14,235 bases of DNA from M55B174 sp034716235. GTDB lineage: Bacteria > Patescibacteriota > Minisyncoccia > CAIUEV01 > JAHKAQ01. This document shows positions 1-6,646 of this stretch, piece by piece. The position numbers and the translations under genes are program-made. Location: NCBI GenBank assembly GCA_034716235.1, contig JAYEHH010000018.1, positions 1 to 14,235 on the forward strand. Direction: 5' to 3'. Under the pieces are notes generated by a model. It had not been told where the DNA came from, searched no databases, and worked only from the letters and a program-made list of their open reading frames with translations. The stretch's first letter is position 1, and each line of letters starts with the position of its first letter.

Positions 1-45
1 AGATAGTAAAAAGTGAAAAGTCTAAAGTTATAAAACAGAAAGTAG

Positions 46-153
46 AAACTTTATAAACTTTCAACTGATGGTCACTTTACAGACCTTACGAACTTTCAAC
101 TTTACAAACTTTACGAACTTTATGAACTTTCAACTTTATGAACTTTCCAACTC
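46..153. repeat. Degenerate AACTTTAYG tract downstream of ndk
   Basis: Roughly 108 bp of imperfect direct repeats with a 7-10 bp unit. The decamer TACGAACTTT occurs at 87-96 and 112-121, and TATGAACTTT at 121-130 and 137-146; shorter AACTTTC units lie between them. The tract ends with AACTTTCCAACTC (141-153), which recurs exactly at 10525-10537. It lies just beyond the ndk stop codon, so it would form the 3' end of the ndk transcript. Bases 1-45 hold no gene that I can see. Confidence 0.8.
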
Positions 154-154
154 T

Positions 155-622
155 TTAATCCTCTAATTCATCTGGGGAATAAAGAAAATGCATATCAATT
201 TTCTTGTATGTAAACAATTCCTCATCTTTAAAAAAGCGTTTTATTTCTTGCGGTGGATCTTCTTCGGGATCAGAAACATGAACTAAATTAGTTTGACCGC
301 TCATAGCAAGATCGCCTCGGATTGTCCCCGCATCAGCTTCTCTCCCCTTGGTACTTCCAGTAATAAGTCTAACCGCTGAAACTGCTTCCAGCCCTTCTAA
401 GACCAAGGCAACAACCGGGGCACTCTGCATAAAATTTTTCAGATGTTTGAAAAATGGTTTCTCGGTATATTTTTTGTAATGCTCCTCTACCTTTAAATCA
501 TTAATGGATATCATCTTCATTCCAATAATTTTCAGCCCTTTTTTTTCAAAACGACTGATAACTTCTCCAATTAAATTTCTTTGTAAGCCGTCAGGCTTGA
601 TTAAGACTAGGGTTCGTTCCAT
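155..622 (-). CDS. ndk: Nucleoside diphosphate kinase
   Basis: This enzyme moves the gamma-phosphate of ATP onto other NDPs through a phosphohistidine intermediate, balancing the cytoplasmic NTP and dNTP pools. The 155-residue protein starts with the family signature TLVLIKPDGLQRNLIGE. It carries KPFF (residues 55-58), the nucleotide-binding GTIRGDL (99-105) and the active-site block NLVHVSDP (112-119), with His115 as the phosphorylated residue. Two details differ from the usual NxxHGSDS: Val116 replaces Gly and Pro119 replaces Ser. The C-terminal tail after residue 130 is longer than in the roughly 140-residue classical enzymes. The gene diverges from the small gene at 842 and is monocistronic in this window. 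No Shine-Dalgarno sequence precedes the ATG. Family assignment is secure. Confidence 0.96.
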   Translation of the reverse strand: MERTLVLIKPDGLQRNLIGEVISRFEKKGLKIIGMKMISINDLKVEEHYKKYTEKPFFKHLKNFMQSAPVVALVLEGLEAVSAVRLITGSTKGREADAGTIRGDLAMSGQTNLVHVSDPEEDPPQEIKRFFKDEELFTYKKIDMHFLYSPDELED

Positions 623-669
623 GAAATTAATTTAATGTTTAAAAATAATAACTTAATTTTTATGTTTTT

Positions 670-700
670 ATTATATTATCATTGTTGTATTTTTTCGCAA
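670..700 (-). promoter_or_regulatory. Candidate ndk promoter
   Basis: On the minus strand, TTGCGA (695-700) is followed after 19 nt by a perfect TATAAT (670-675). An alternative reading is TTGCGA with a 16-nt spacer to TAATAT preceded by TGA. It lies about 50 bp before the ndk start. The -10 is good but the 19-nt spacer is long, and the region is very A+T rich, so chance matches are likely. Confidence 0.4.
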
Positions 701-713
701 TGGAAGGTCTGCC

Positions 714-749
714 AAACTTTATGAACTTTACGAACTTTTAACTTTCTAC
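714..749. repeat. Second AACTTTAYG tract
   Basis: A short tract between the divergent ndk and 842 genes containing TATGAACTTT (720-729) joined to TACGAACTTT (729-738), the same two decamers as in the tract at 46-153. It is followed by CTTGCTAAC, a string also found in the tract before the gene at 10539. Confidence 0.7.
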
Positions 750-754
750 TCAGC

Positions 755-784
755 TTGCTAACCTCCCTCCTTTTTTGGTAAAAT
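755..784 (+). promoter_or_regulatory. Candidate promoter of the 842-1093 gene
   Basis: TTGCTA (755-760, four of six consensus bases), an 18-nt spacer, then TAAAAT (779-784) preceded by an extended -10 TGG. The string TGGTAAAATAAA also forms the -10 region of the nuoE promoter near 10223. The start of transcription would be near 791, giving a leader of about 50 nt. Confidence 0.5.
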
Positions 785-841
785 AAAATAAATTTAATAA
801 AATAAATATCTTTAAATAACTTAATTATTAAAAACAAAACC

Positions 842-1093
842 ATGTCATCTGGAGCAGAATTTAAATTCAAAAAAGACATTCAAAAAGCAAATGATAAGCT
901 TGATCCCGAATCTCAAATGTCAAGCTCAGAAATCAACCAACAAGCCAGGAAAGAAGCTAGAGAATATCGAGATTATAGTAAAGATCAAATAAAAAACGAA
1001 CAGAATCCAATGTCGGCTAAGGAGATTACGAAACTCAGCTCAGAGGAAACAAGACAACTAAATAGAGACGCCGGAACTAAGTTCACTGAATAG
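842..1093 (+). CDS. Small charged hypothetical protein
   Basis: I do not recognise this 83-residue protein. It has no hydrophobic segment, no cysteine and no signal peptide. It is rich in Lys, Glu, Gln, Ser, Asp and Arg, so it should be a soluble cytoplasmic protein, helical or partly disordered. Two stretches look like an old internal duplication: MSSSEINQQARKEAREYRD (26-44) and MSAKEITKLSSEETRQLNRD (57-76), which share MS..EI and E.R...RD with a one-residue shift. The gene stands alone on the plus strand, divergent from ndk and convergent with the metallo-beta-lactamase gene 17 bp further on. A plausible promoter precedes it; no Shine-Dalgarno sequence does. A real gene is supported by the promoter, the amino-acid composition and the lack of a competing frame, but not by homology. 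Confidence 0.65.
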   Translation: MSSGAEFKFKKDIQKANDKLDPESQMSSSEINQQARKEAREYRDYSKDQIKNEQNPMSAKEITKLSSEETRQLNRDAGTKFTE

Positions 1094-1110
1094 GGTAACC
1101 GGAAAAATAA

Positions 1111-1956
1111 TTATAATTTAATTAGCACATCTTTATCCCTGTCCGTCCTCAAGATTGTAATATCTTTCTTTTTAAGTTTTGTAATAATTTCTTGATGAGG
1201 ATGCCCAAAGTTATTTCCCCTGCCAGAAGAAATAACTGCTTGTTGGGGATTGATGGTTTCTAAAAATTCAATGGAAGTGGCCGTTTTACTACCGTGGTGT
1301 CCCACCTTTAAAACATCCGCCTTGAGTTTAGCTAATTCTCCCCGTTCCCGCAGATATTTCAAAACCTCATTTTCTCCTTCTACTTCCAAGTCTCCCGTTA
1401 ATACAATCTTTTTTTCTTGATAGGAAGCTATTGCCGTAATTGAGGCATTGTTTAAATTCTTATATTCAACATTTTGAGAAAAAAATGGATGGACAATTTC
1501 TAGAATAAAGTCAGGTCCGATTCGTATTTTTTCTCCTCTAACAGCATAAAGTTTTGGTAAAGATAAAAGCTCAATTTGTTCAATCATTTTTTGATAATTT
1601 GGATTGTCACAGACTGCTCCAGTATCAATAACAAGGCCTACCTCAAAATTTTCTATTACGCTAGGAAGTCCTCCCACATGGTCATCGTGGCCATGAGTAA
1701 GAATTATTATATCCACAAAATCATCTCCAGCCGGAAGATACTCTCGCAGTTTTTCTACTACTTCATCGTCAGGACCTCCGTCAATAAGAATTTGAATAGA
1801 AGAATTAGGAATAGCCAACATCAAAGAGTCTCCTTGCCCAATATTAAAAGCCCTTAGTTCTAATTCTTGCGGGAGTTTCCAAAGAAATAAAAGAGAGGCA
1901 TATTTAAGAATGCAGAGAACCGCCACAACATTTAAAATAATTAATAATTTTTTCAT
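1111..1956 (-). CDS. ComEC-type metallo-beta-lactamase domain protein
   Basis: A 281-residue protein equivalent to the C-terminal metallo-hydrolase domain of ComEC/Rec2, here as a separate gene. Residues 4-26 form an N-terminal membrane anchor, so the domain probably lies on the outer face of the membrane. The fold is marked by FNIGQGDS (37-44), IDGG (58-61), the metal site THGHDDHVGG (87-96, with His88, His90, Asp92 and His93), LTGD (186-189) and GHHGSK (219-224). In ComEC this domain is thought to degrade the non-transported DNA strand or otherwise handle incoming DNA. Its ATG overlaps the stop of the upstream comEC channel gene in an ATGA arrangement, so the two are translated together. 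A general MBL-fold nuclease is the alternative, but IGQGDS, the anchor and the neighbour all favour ComEC. The metal ligands look intact. Confidence 0.88.
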   Translation of the reverse strand: MKKLLIILNVVAVLCILKYASLLFLWKLPQELELRAFNIGQGDSLMLAIPNSSIQILIDGGPDDEVVEKLREYLPAGDDFVDIIILTHGHDDHVGGLPSVIENFEVGLVIDTGAVCDNPNYQKMIEQIELLSLPKLYAVRGEKIRIGPDFILEIVHPFFSQNVEYKNLNNASITAIASYQEKKIVLTGDLEVEGENEVLKYLRERGELAKLKADVLKVGHHGSKTATSIEFLETINPQQAVISSGRGNNFGHPHQEIITKLKKKDITILRTDRDKDVLIKL

Positions 1957-3494
1957 TGAGAAATACTTAATTTCTTATTCTCCAGTCTTTTGCTTTGAAA
2001 AAAGAAGGCTCCAACGGTTAAAACCAATAGACCAAGCCATCCCCATTGAATTTTTTCAACTTCAATTCCAGCCCATTGAAATTTACCCAATGCTTCAGCC
2101 ACCCCAATTAGATACAAAACTCCTAGTTTAGCTACCAAAGCGAACAAGCTGGCCAAACTAAAATTTATAAAAGATAGACTTAAGGCAATAATGCCTAGAA
2201 AAATTATAGGAAAGACAACCCAAAAAACCAGGGCATTGGCTAAAATAGAAATCAAGGAGAAGTAATGAAAATGATAAAGAGCAACGGGTAGCGTGGTTAA
2301 TTGAGCAGCGATGCTCATATTAATTGCTTGCTTAATCCCTACCAATTTAGGAATTGAAGCAGAAAAATTTTCTAACGTGGGCAATAAATTAAAAATTCCC
2401 CAAACCGCGCAAAAGGATAATTGAAAGCCTACATCATAAAAAAGCAGTAAGGGATTATGCAGGAGTATCATAGAGGCAGTAAAGAAAAGTAAATTATTGA
2501 CTTGAATTTTTCTCCCTAGAAGTTTTGCCCAAAATCCTAAGGACCCCATCAATAATGCCCTAACCGCTGAAATTGGAGTTCCAATAAAAACTACAAATAA
2601 AATTAAAGCTATAACTATCCCTCCAAAAACAGATTGACGAGAAAATCCTAGAAAAAAGAAAAAGCTTAACAACAAATTGGTAATAATAGTAATGTGCATC
2701 CCAGAAATTGCCACTAAATGCGAGATGCCTATGGCTTGAAAGTTATCTTTCAACTGATCTGAAAAATAACTTTTGTCTCCTATTAGCAATGCCCTCATAA
2801 GCCCTAAAGTTTTTCCTTGCCAAAGCTTAGCAAATCGTTTTTCTACATTTTCTCTAGTACCTAAAACAAAACGCTGGAATTTTCTAGCGATGGTTAAATC
2901 TTTGCTAGCTACTTTGCCTTGCACGAGCAAATGCACTTGTGGTTTTTTTAAAATTGCATAAATGCCATCTTTCAAAAGATACCCCCGATAATTAAAATCA
3001 TTAAAATTTTCTGGCTCTTCTACTAATCCCGAGAAACTTACTTTGTCTCCTGACTGAAATCCTTTAATTTCCTCAGCCGGAAGCGTAACAGTTATTTTAC
3101 CCTCATAGACTTTTAAATCAGTGGCTTGATCTTTAATTTTCAAATCTGCCAATTGGCACTTTACCCTTGTTTTATCTTTGAGTGAGCACTTGTTTAAGGT
3201 TCCATAACCAGAAACCTTGGTTAAGTTTAAGTTGCAAATGTATCCGGTTGGACAGCCAGTTTTTTCGTAACCAATTCTAAAAACACCTAACGCAAAAGCT
3301 AAAAAAATGAAACCAGCGGGAATCAAAATCTTTTTCGTTTTTCCTTTTATCAAAAACCAAAGACCAGCAATAATTAAAAAGAAGAATAACCAAAAGACCC
3401 CTGTTTTTTCCAGAAACCGATGGCCAATAAAGATTCCTCCAATAAAAAATAAATTGGCGAGTAAAAATATTTTACCTTTATTAATTCTTGGCAT
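1953..3494 (-). CDS. comEC: ComEC/Rec2 family DNA-uptake channel
   Basis: A 513-residue multi-pass membrane protein that in naturally competent bacteria carries single-stranded DNA across the cytoplasmic membrane. Residues 1-75 hold two or three membrane helices. Residues 80-195 form the soluble N-terminal domain (DUF4131/OB-like), with Cys81, Cys87, Cys103 and Cys113, which could pair as disulfides outside the membrane. The Competence domain runs from about residue 225 to 500 and contains ISHLVAISGMHITI (257-270), FIGTPISAVRALLMGSL (303-319), DVGFQLSFCAVWGI (354-367) and about eight helices. The protein stops where bacterial ComEC normally continues into a metallo-beta-lactamase domain; that domain is the next gene, overlapping by 4 bp. 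A GAAAGG that could act as a weak ribosome binding site lies 11 nt before the ATG inside a hairpin. Function in uptake is inferred from the family. Confidence 0.9.
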   Translation of the reverse strand: MPRINKGKIFLLANLFFIGGIFIGHRFLEKTGVFWLFFFLIIAGLWFLIKGKTKKILIPAGFIFLAFALGVFRIGYEKTGCPTGYICNLNLTKVSGYGTLNKCSLKDKTRVKCQLADLKIKDQATDLKVYEGKITVTLPAEEIKGFQSGDKVSFSGLVEEPENFNDFNYRGYLLKDGIYAILKKPQVHLLVQGKVASKDLTIARKFQRFVLGTRENVEKRFAKLWQGKTLGLMRALLIGDKSYFSDQLKDNFQAIGISHLVAISGMHITIITNLLLSFFFFLGFSRQSVFGGIVIALILFVVFIGTPISAVRALLMGSLGFWAKLLGRKIQVNNLLFFTASMILLHNPLLLFYDVGFQLSFCAVWGIFNLLPTLENFSASIPKLVGIKQAINMSIAAQLTTLPVALYHFHYFSLISILANALVFWVVFPIIFLGIIALSLSFINFSLASLFALVAKLGVLYLIGVAEALGKFQWAGIEVEKIQWGWLGLLVLTVGAFFFQSKRLENKKLSISQ

Positions 3495-3495
3495 A

Positions 3496-3523
3496 ATAAA
3501 ACTAACCTTTCAGTTAGTTTTAT
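3496..3523 (-). promoter_or_regulatory. Perfect inverted repeat before the comEC start
   Basis: Eleven-base arms (3496-3506 and 3513-3523) pair perfectly around a 6-nt loop, and the ATG of comEC begins 1 nt after the repeat. Read as mRNA, the loop carries TGAAAG followed by G, so the only Shine-Dalgarno-like string in front of this gene sits in the loop. The stem is mostly A-T pairs. It could be a translation-control hairpin, an operator, or a weak terminator for murD, which ends 51 bp upstream. Confidence 0.55.
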
Positions 3524-3573
3524 GGTAACAAACCAATTATTAAAAAGTGGCTAAAAGATTCTAAAAAGTATTT

Positions 3574-4989
3574 TTATAAATTCTCAACTAGGGCTTTAAA
3601 TTTATCTCCTCTTTCAAATTCATTGGCGAACATTCCAAAACTGGTGCAGCCCGGAGATAATAAAACAATATCTCCTGACTTTGCCTCTTGATAGGCAAGG
3701 GCAACAGCTTCTTCAAGATCTTTTGCCATTTGAGGTTCAAGCTTGGTTTGAGTATTTTCACCCTCTGGAGCAGAAATGGATTTTAAATGTTTTAAAATAC
3801 GATCCGTTCCTTTTCCGGGAAGAAGAATTAGCTGTTTTGCTCTAGCCATAATTTCTGAAACAAACGGCTCAAAATCTAAACCCTTGTCAGAGCCTCCAGC
3901 GATAAGAATAACCGGATCCTTGAAAGAATTAAGAGCCATAAAAGCTGCCTGAGGGGTAGTAGCTGTTGTATCGTTGATGTACAAAACTCCTTCCAGCTCT
4001 TTTATTATTTCCAGCCGATGTTCTATCCCAGTAAAATTCTCTAAAACTTTTTTTATTTTTTTGGAAGGAATTTTTAAAATGCTAGCCACTGCCACCGCTG
4101 CCAATACATTAGCAACCCGATGTTTTCCTATCAATTTTAATTTACTTAAACTGATAATTTCTTCTGTCTCGCCTTCCTTTTTTCTCCTAATAAAGATTTT
4201 ACCTTCCGAGGCAAAAACTACTCTACCTCCTCCCAATTTATTCATTGAAAAAAACCAAACTTCTGATTTAAGATTAGTAGCTAACATTCTTACCTTATCG
4301 TCATCGTGATTCAAGACGGTATAATCACCAGCAGTTTGATATTTAATTATAGTTTCTTTGGCTTGATGGTAAGCGTCCAAGTTTTTATAGCGGTCAAGAT
4401 GGTCGGCCATAAAATTAGTAATCACAGAAATTTGGGGACTTTTTTGATGAGGTTCAATTCCTTCAAGCTGAAAACTGGAAAGCTCCAAAACCATTCGCAC
4501 TCCTTTCTTATCATTATTTAATAGCCCCAAGAGAGGCTTGTTAACAATATTTCCTCCAATAACGGTCTTTTTACTAACCTGTTTGAGAATTTCATAAATT
4601 AATTGCACGGTGGTACTTTTCCCACGAGTTCCAGTTACTCCAATTACATAACTTTCTACCAATTCAAAAAATATTCCGGCTTCTGTTTCAATGGGAACTT
4701 TATTTTTTCTAGCAATATCTAAATATTTAGAACTTCCTGAAATTCCTGGACCTTTTATGATTAAATCAGCTTTGGAAAAATCTTCTGGACGATGTTGCCC
4801 CAAAACATATTTAATATCTTTGTATTGTTTTAGTTTTTCTAAGGAACTTTCTAATTTCTCTTTAGTTTTTATATCAGTTACAGTCACCTTGGCTCCAGCT
4901 TTAGAAAAAAAAGCAACCGCTGAGGTACCACTCCCCTGAAGACCTAAACCCATAATGGTCACTTTCTTGTTTTTATAATTAAGTTCCAT
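3574..4989 (-). CDS. murD: UDP-N-acetylmuramoylalanine--D-glutamate ligase
   Basis: MurD uses ATP to add D-glutamate to UDP-MurNAc-L-Ala in the cytoplasm, the second amino-acid step of peptidoglycan precursor synthesis. The 471-residue protein has the three Mur ligase domains. The N-terminal Rossmann-like part begins with VTIMGLGLQGSG (10-21). The central ATPase has the P-loop GTRGKST (120-126), SSFQLE (171-176) and DHLDRY (196-201), with Lys211 in AYHQAK as the expected carbamylated lysine. The C-terminal domain follows, with INDTTATTP (338-346), GGSDKGLDF (365-373) and LSPGCTSF (444-451). DHLDRY and GGSDKGLDF distinguish MurD from MurC, MurE and MurF. No other cell-wall gene is next to it: it lies between a pilin gene and comEC, not in a dcw cluster. 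No clear ribosome binding site is present. Confidence 0.95.
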   Translation of the reverse strand: MELNYKNKKVTIMGLGLQGSGTSAVAFFSKAGAKVTVTDIKTKEKLESSLEKLKQYKDIKYVLGQHRPEDFSKADLIIKGPGISGSSKYLDIARKNKVPIETEAGIFFELVESYVIGVTGTRGKSTTVQLIYEILKQVSKKTVIGGNIVNKPLLGLLNNDKKGVRMVLELSSFQLEGIEPHQKSPQISVITNFMADHLDRYKNLDAYHQAKETIIKYQTAGDYTVLNHDDDKVRMLATNLKSEVWFFSMNKLGGGRVVFASEGKIFIRRKKEGETEEIISLSKLKLIGKHRVANVLAAVAVASILKIPSKKIKKVLENFTGIEHRLEIIKELEGVLYINDTTATTPQAAFMALNSFKDPVILIAGGSDKGLDFEPFVSEIMARAKQLILLPGKGTDRILKHLKSISAPEGENTQTKLEPQMAKDLEEAVALAYQEAKSGDIVLLSPGCTSFGMFANEFERGDKFKALVENL

Positions 4990-5088
4990 AATGATTCTTT
5001 AGCTAATCTTCTTTTTATAATTCGTCTTGTAATGAATAACTGGAAGCCCGAGAATGGCTTAGATTATTGAGAAAAAATAAAGTGAGAT

Positions 5089-5475
5089 TTAATCCTTGCA
5101 TTCAACCGTCTTGGATGTTTCTTCTACCTCAGAATAATAAGTAAGTTCACAATTGCTACCGTCTACTTGTTCATATGTATATGGAGGAGCAGAATCTTGA
5201 GGGTCATTTATAGCATCAATGTTTATGTAATCTTCCAGTTGAGAATCTAACCCAGCAAAACCTTCGGCATCATCAGGATACCCCCCAGTTTTATCAGCGT
5301 ACATATTACAAGCTAGTTTTACAGATTCAATATCGGACACTCTTCTCGCGTCACGCCCCTTTTTAAGAGAATGTGCATAACTTACCAACATCAAGGTTGC
5401 TAAAATCCCTATAATGGCTACCACGATCAAAGTCTCAATCAAAGTGAATCCCTTTTTCCCCTTTTTAATTTTCAT
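5089..5475 (-). CDS. Type IV pilin-like protein (prepilin)
   Basis: A 128-residue prepilin. Its short basic leader MKIKKGKKG ends at Gly9, the expected prepilin peptidase site. It is followed by FTLIE, with Phe10 as the residue to be methylated and Glu14 as the conserved Glu+5, and by a hydrophobic helix (residues 10-33). The neck KKGRDARRVSDIESVKLA resembles pilins of Parcubacteria-type genomes. The globular part has YADKTGGYPDDAEGF (59-73) and DPQDSAPPYTYE (91-102), reminiscent of GspG-type pseudopilins. Cys109 and Cys126 could form the C-terminal disulfide, with Cys56 in the helix. The protein would be membrane-inserted, then assembled into a pilus or pseudopilus. It lies between a hairpin repeat and murD, with no assembly genes nearby. 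Major pilin and minor pseudopilin cannot be told apart here. Confidence 0.9.
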   Translation of the reverse strand: MKIKKGKKGFTLIETLIVVAIIGILATLMLVSYAHSLKKGRDARRVSDIESVKLACNMYADKTGGYPDDAEGFAGLDSQLEDYINIDAINDPQDSAPPYTYEQVDGSNCELTYYSEVEETSKTVECKD

Positions 5476-5510
5476 TTTTATATGTTTAAATTTGTTAAAT
5501 AAAATTCTGT

Positions 5511-5611
5511 GTCACCCCCGCGAAAGCGGGGGTCCCGAGCAAATTTAGGAGAAACTAACTTGGCAAGGAATCGCCTAGACGTACCGGGATTCCCGCTTTC
5601 GCGGGAATGAC
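5511..5611. repeat. Hairpin repeat element, copy 1 (101 bp)
   Basis: The element begins with GTCA and ends with its complement TGAC. Its 27-bp ends are imperfect inverted repeats of each other, and each end is itself a hairpin. The left hairpin has a 7-bp stem of CCCCCGC/GCGGGGG with a GAAA loop (5515-5532). The right has an 8-bp stem of ATTCCCGC/GCGGGAAT (5589-5608) with a TTTC loop, which reads GAAA on the other strand. A core at 5531-5569 matches 10353-10391 at 38 of 39 positions. The element fills the space between the gapdh stop (9 bp away) and the pilin start (36 bp away). There is no T-run after either hairpin, so it is not a standard terminator, though it could protect mRNA ends. Confidence 0.85.
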
Positions 5612-5619
5612 AAGCCATT

Positions 5620-6615
5620 TTACGAACTCGTTATATAACTTGCTAAATCTATTAACCTCTCCGAATAACCCCATTCATTATCATACCAAGAAATTATTTT
5701 GACAAGATCACCAGTTACCATTGTTTGATTGAGATCAACAATGGAAGAATGTTTATTCTGAATAAAGTCAGAAGAAACTAAAGGCTCTGATTCTGTTGCT
5801 AAAATTCCTTTCAACTTACTTTTAGCTGCTCCTATCAAAAGACCATTTACTTTTTCAAGTGTAACATTATGTCTCAATTTTACAACCAAATCTATCATTG
5901 ACACACAAGGAGATGGTATCCGAATAGCCATCCCGTCAAATTTCCCCACCAAAGAAGGAACAACTCTAGTGACGGCAATGGCTGCTCCTGTTGTGGTAGG
6001 CACAATGTTCAAGGCCGCTGCTCTAGCTCTCCGAAAATCTTTATTGGGACCATCAACTAAATTCTGCGAGGAGGTGTAACTATGAATTGTGGTCATCAAT
6101 CCCCTCTCAATACCAATCTCATCGTCTAGAACTTTAGCAATCGGAGCTAAACAATTAGTCGTGCAAGAGCCGTTGGAAATAATCTGATCTCGTTTTGGCT
6201 CATACTCTTCCTCATTACAACCCAGACAGAATATTTTAGTTTCATCTTTAGGCGGAGCAGAAATAATTACTCTTTTGGCCCCAGCCTTAAGATGCGCTTC
6301 GTTTTTAGGGGTATCTCTAAAAACTCCCGTACATTCTAGAACCACATCTACCGCTAATTTTTTCCAAGGAAGTCGATTGGGATCTGCTTGAGAAAAAATA
6401 GGAATTTTTTTACCCTCTACCACTAAATATCCTTTCTCAGCTCGCACCCTCTTCTCATAATTTCTAAAAACTGAATCATGAGCAAGCAGATAGGCCAACA
6501 TTTTCACATCGGTTAGGTCGTTAATCGCAACTACCTCTACTCCTTTTCTAGCAAGAGCAATTTTGAAACTGGCCCGACCAATCCTACCAAAACCATTGAT
6601 GGCAATTTTTGTCAT
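5620..6615 (-). CDS. gap: Glyceraldehyde-3-phosphate dehydrogenase, phosphorylating, NAD-type
   Basis: GAPDH oxidises glyceraldehyde-3-phosphate to 1,3-bisphosphoglycerate and reduces NAD+ in glycolysis. The 331-residue protein has the usual family length. The nucleotide-binding motif is INGFGRIGR (5-13), and Asp33 in AINDLTD is the residue that normally binds the NAD ribose and disfavours NADP. The active site is SNGSCTTNC (147-155) with catalytic Cys151, and His178 lies in TIHSYTSSQN. RRARAAALNIVPTTTGAA (195-212) and WYDNEWGYSERL (310-321) complete the signature. The gene follows hydA by 31 nt on the same strand and is probably co-transcribed. A TGC-preceded TAGAAT (6638-6643) in that gap could add an internal promoter, though the -35 is weak. 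The link with a NAD(H) hydrogenase suggests matched production and disposal of NADH. Confidence 0.97.
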   Translation of the reverse strand: MTKIAINGFGRIGRASFKIALARKGVEVVAINDLTDVKMLAYLLAHDSVFRNYEKRVRAEKGYLVVEGKKIPIFSQADPNRLPWKKLAVDVVLECTGVFRDTPKNEAHLKAGAKRVIISAPPKDETKIFCLGCNEEEYEPKRDQIISNGSCTTNCLAPIAKVLDDEIGIERGLMTTIHSYTSSQNLVDGPNKDFRRARAAALNIVPTTTGAAIAVTRVVPSLVGKFDGMAIRIPSPCVSMIDLVVKLRHNVTLEKVNGLLIGAAKSKLKGILATESEPLVSSDFIQNKHSSIVDLNQTMVTGDLVKIISWYDNEWGYSERLIDLASYITSS

Positions 6616-6646
6616 GGTAAAAACTTAATTTATAAAAATTCTAGCA

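Noticed and set aside
46..153. Possible CRISPR array
   Set aside because: The units are only 7-10 bp, run into one another, and have no spacers of constant length; no cas genes are near.
679..879. 66-codon open frame on the minus strand
   Set aside because: It crosses the ndk promoter region and a repeat tract, overlaps the start of the 842 gene, and is made of A+T-driven Phe, Ile and Lys codons.
5044..5061. AAGCC/GGCTT hairpin between the pilin gene and murD as a terminator
   Set aside because: The stem has only five base pairs with a 7-nt loop and no T-run follows on the minus strand.
5511..5611. Intrinsic terminator for gap
   Set aside because: The hairpins are strong, but neither is followed by a T-run on either strand, and the same core occurs in an operon leader elsewhere. 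It is better read as a repeat element.
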